A stretch of DNA of 5,631 nucleotides from Candidatus Omnitrophota bacterium (GTDB taxonomy: Bacteria > Verrucomicrobiota > Verrucomicrobiia > Limisphaerales > UBA1319), in NCBI GenBank assembly GCA_023473405.1, contig JAMCZD010000044.1, positions 1-5,631 of the forward strand. The letters are read 5' to 3'. Positions within the stretch are counted from its first letter, which is position 1; each line of letters starts with the position of its first letter. Positions 4,386-5,631 of the stretch are shown piece by piece. The notes beneath the pieces were generated by a model, which had not been told where the DNA came from, made no database searches, and was given only the letters and a program-made list of their open reading frames with translations. The position numbers were made by a program, and so were the translations under genes.

Positions 4386-5631
4386 TCACTTGCCGACTGG
4401 CACTCTCGCCGGAGCGATGACCGACGTCTGCAGGCTAAGCTTGGCGCAGACAAAGTAAACCACGGCACCCACGATGAAGGCGACGACCGGCGCGGCAGGA
4501 ATGTCCGGGATGTCCAATTTCAGCCAGACTTTAATATTAGGCAGGATACCGACGAAGAAGCCCAGTGCCCATGCAATCCAGCCTGCTGGATTGAATCCCG
4601 CCCGAGGCCCGGCCCAATTACCACCCGCCAGCAGGTAGTCTACGGCCATGGCGCCGCAGATGGGACCGAACGAGGCCCCGATCAAGCCAAACACGCTCGG
4701 CAGATCGCCGGCGACCTTGGTCAAGGCGAGGACCAGGCTGACCAACGCGCCAAGGCCGACCGAGACGAACGGGTTTACCTTGGGCATCACCGTTTTGAAA
4801 CTATTGGCGGCGATAAAGGAAGAGAAACACGCGCCAGGGAACGAGGCGAGAGTTAGCCCGATCATAATGGCGGCAAACAGGCCCTCGGGCACCTTCTTGG
4901 CCAAGGCGGTGGTCATGTTGGTTGTTCCCTCGTCAATCACTCCCGTGGCACGGGCGCCGGCTACCACAATAACCGAGATGCCTGCCGTGAAGACAACGGC
5001 CAGTATAACTCCTACGATACCGCCCATGCTCACGTCCTTCTTGTTCCGACTGTTCAATCCAAAATCCACCCCTGCCGCGCCGGCAGTGGCGAAAAAGCCG
5101 ACAATCGAGGCGACCATGGCCAGAATAGCGGTGAGGCTGCCCGCGAAATTGACTGCGCCGGCGGCGGGATGATAACTGCCGGCGTGCGCGCCGAACAGCA
5201 CCAATCCCAGGATGAGCACAACCAAGGGAATGAGCGGGAGATAGGTGGCGATCTTGGCGACATATTGAATCCCCTTGAGGCCAACGAACGCCGCCCCCAG
5301 CGCCCAGATCACGCAGATCGGATAATACAAGCCGGGCACATGGAAGCCCCTCGACAGGGCATCGGCTGAACCAAAGGTGTTGACCCCAAGCCAGCCGAAT
5401 TGGAGGACGCCCATGAGAAAGCCGGGCATGATCAAACCGCCGACGGCGCCAAAGGTCGATGTCCCCACCACGTATAGCGGGAGGCCAGTCTTCAGACCCA
5501 GCAACCCAGGAACCAAATAAAACAGGAAATGACAAATAAGACCGGCCAGGACGATCCCAAACAGCGAGGCCCACAATCCGCCGGTGGACAGACCGTTTGC
5601 GGACATCGTATCCCAAAAAATGAACCACAGA
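4386..5631 (-). CDS. NCS1-family permease (cytosine/purine/hydantoin type), 5' end beyond window
   Basis: Inner-membrane transporter of the nucleobase:cation symporter-1 family. About 414 codons are visible, mostly hydrophobic helices. Residues are numbered from the ATG at 5606. Family features: TSTFGAVGG (49-57), a charged loop DFGLNSRNKKD (181-191) between membrane segments, SSFIAANS (262-269) matching the conserved AAN region of transmembrane helix 8, ASFGPICGAMAVDYLL (311-326) and FNPAGWIAWALGFFVG (338-353). The last strongly hydrophobic helix is about 371-388, followed by a short tail. The frame stays open upstream of 5606 to the window edge (visible residues LWFIFWDT), and those residues look like part of the first membrane helix. 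Met at 5606 is therefore probably internal and the gene is partial here only because of the window. The substrate is unknown; cytosine, purines, allantoin, hydantoin or thiamine are family possibilities. No catabolic gene is visible to choose among them. Confidence 0.88.
   Translation of the reverse strand, partial: LWFIFWDTMSANGLSTGGLWASLFGIVLAGLICHFLFYLVPGLLGLKTGLPLYVVGTSTFGAVGGLIMPGFLMGVLQFGWLGVNTFGSADALSRGFHVPGLYYPICVIWALGAAFVGLKGIQYVAKIATYLPLIPLVVLILGLVLFGAHAGSYHPAAGAVNFAGSLTAILAMVASIVGFFATAGAAGVDFGLNSRNKKDVSMGGIVGVILAVVFTAGISVIVVAGARATGVIDEGTTNMTTALAKKVPEGLFAAIMIGLTLASFPGACFSSFIAANSFKTVMPKVNPFVSVGLGALVSLVLALTKVAGDLPSVFGLIGASFGPICGAMAVDYLLAGGNWAGPRAGFNPAGWIAWALGFFVGILPNIKVWLKLDIPDIPAAPVVAFIVGAVVYFVCAKLSLQTSVIAPARVPVGK

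Noticed and set aside
4293..5172. Plus-strand open frames opposite the permease, and a minus-strand frame at 4933-5628
   Set aside because: They overlap the hydrophobic permease frame, which carries clear NCS1 motifs. Their translations are low-complexity or arginine-rich, typical of out-of-frame reading.

Overview
The window looks like ordinary chromosomal DNA from a free-living bacterium with moderately high GC content. The four recognisable proteins, especially the homoserine dehydrogenase with its C-terminal ACT domain and the NCS1-type permease subfamily, fit the PVC group and most likely a Verrucomicrobiota member (Pedosphaera/Limisphaerales-like). That placement is from memory of protein style, not from a search, and is tentative.

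Layout. Positions 1-332 contain no gene. They hold two direct copies of an 83-bp palindromic element (31-113 and 149-231, 3 mismatches), then a GC-rich repeat and hairpin cluster at 273-310. Positions 333-2981, minus strand, carry hom (homoserine dehydrogenase, 2981 down to 1650) followed by lysC (aspartate kinase, 1547 down to 333). A 102-bp gap between them contains a plausible separate lysC promoter. A 145-bp divergent intergenic region (2982-3126) separates hom from a plus-strand DegT/DnrJ/EryC1/StrS-type PLP aminotransferase (3127-4311). After a 74-bp convergent gap holding a clear minus-strand terminator hairpin comes the 3' part of an NCS1-family permease (stop at 4386, minus strand). 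Its reading frame stays open through the right edge, so its true start is outside the window.

How the genes work together. LysC and Hom catalyse the first and third steps of the aspartate pathway: aspartate to aspartyl phosphate, then aspartate semialdehyde to homoserine. Together they feed lysine/diaminopimelate, threonine and methionine synthesis. The intervening enzyme, aspartate semialdehyde dehydrogenase, is not here. Both proteins carry ACT domains, so allosteric feedback by end-product amino acids is expected. The aminotransferase (probably nucleotide-sugar modification for surface polysaccharide) and the permease (nucleobase-type substrate) have no evident functional link to the amino-acid genes or to each other.

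No phage, IS, CRISPR, toxin-antitoxin or RNA gene was found, and nothing here amounts to a clear new system. The parts most worth a second look are the paired palindromic repeats at the left end, the cysteine clusters in the aminotransferase (including a CCCGH C-terminus), the possible internal LysC beta-subunit start, and the absence of obvious Shine-Dalgarno sequences before all three visible start codons.
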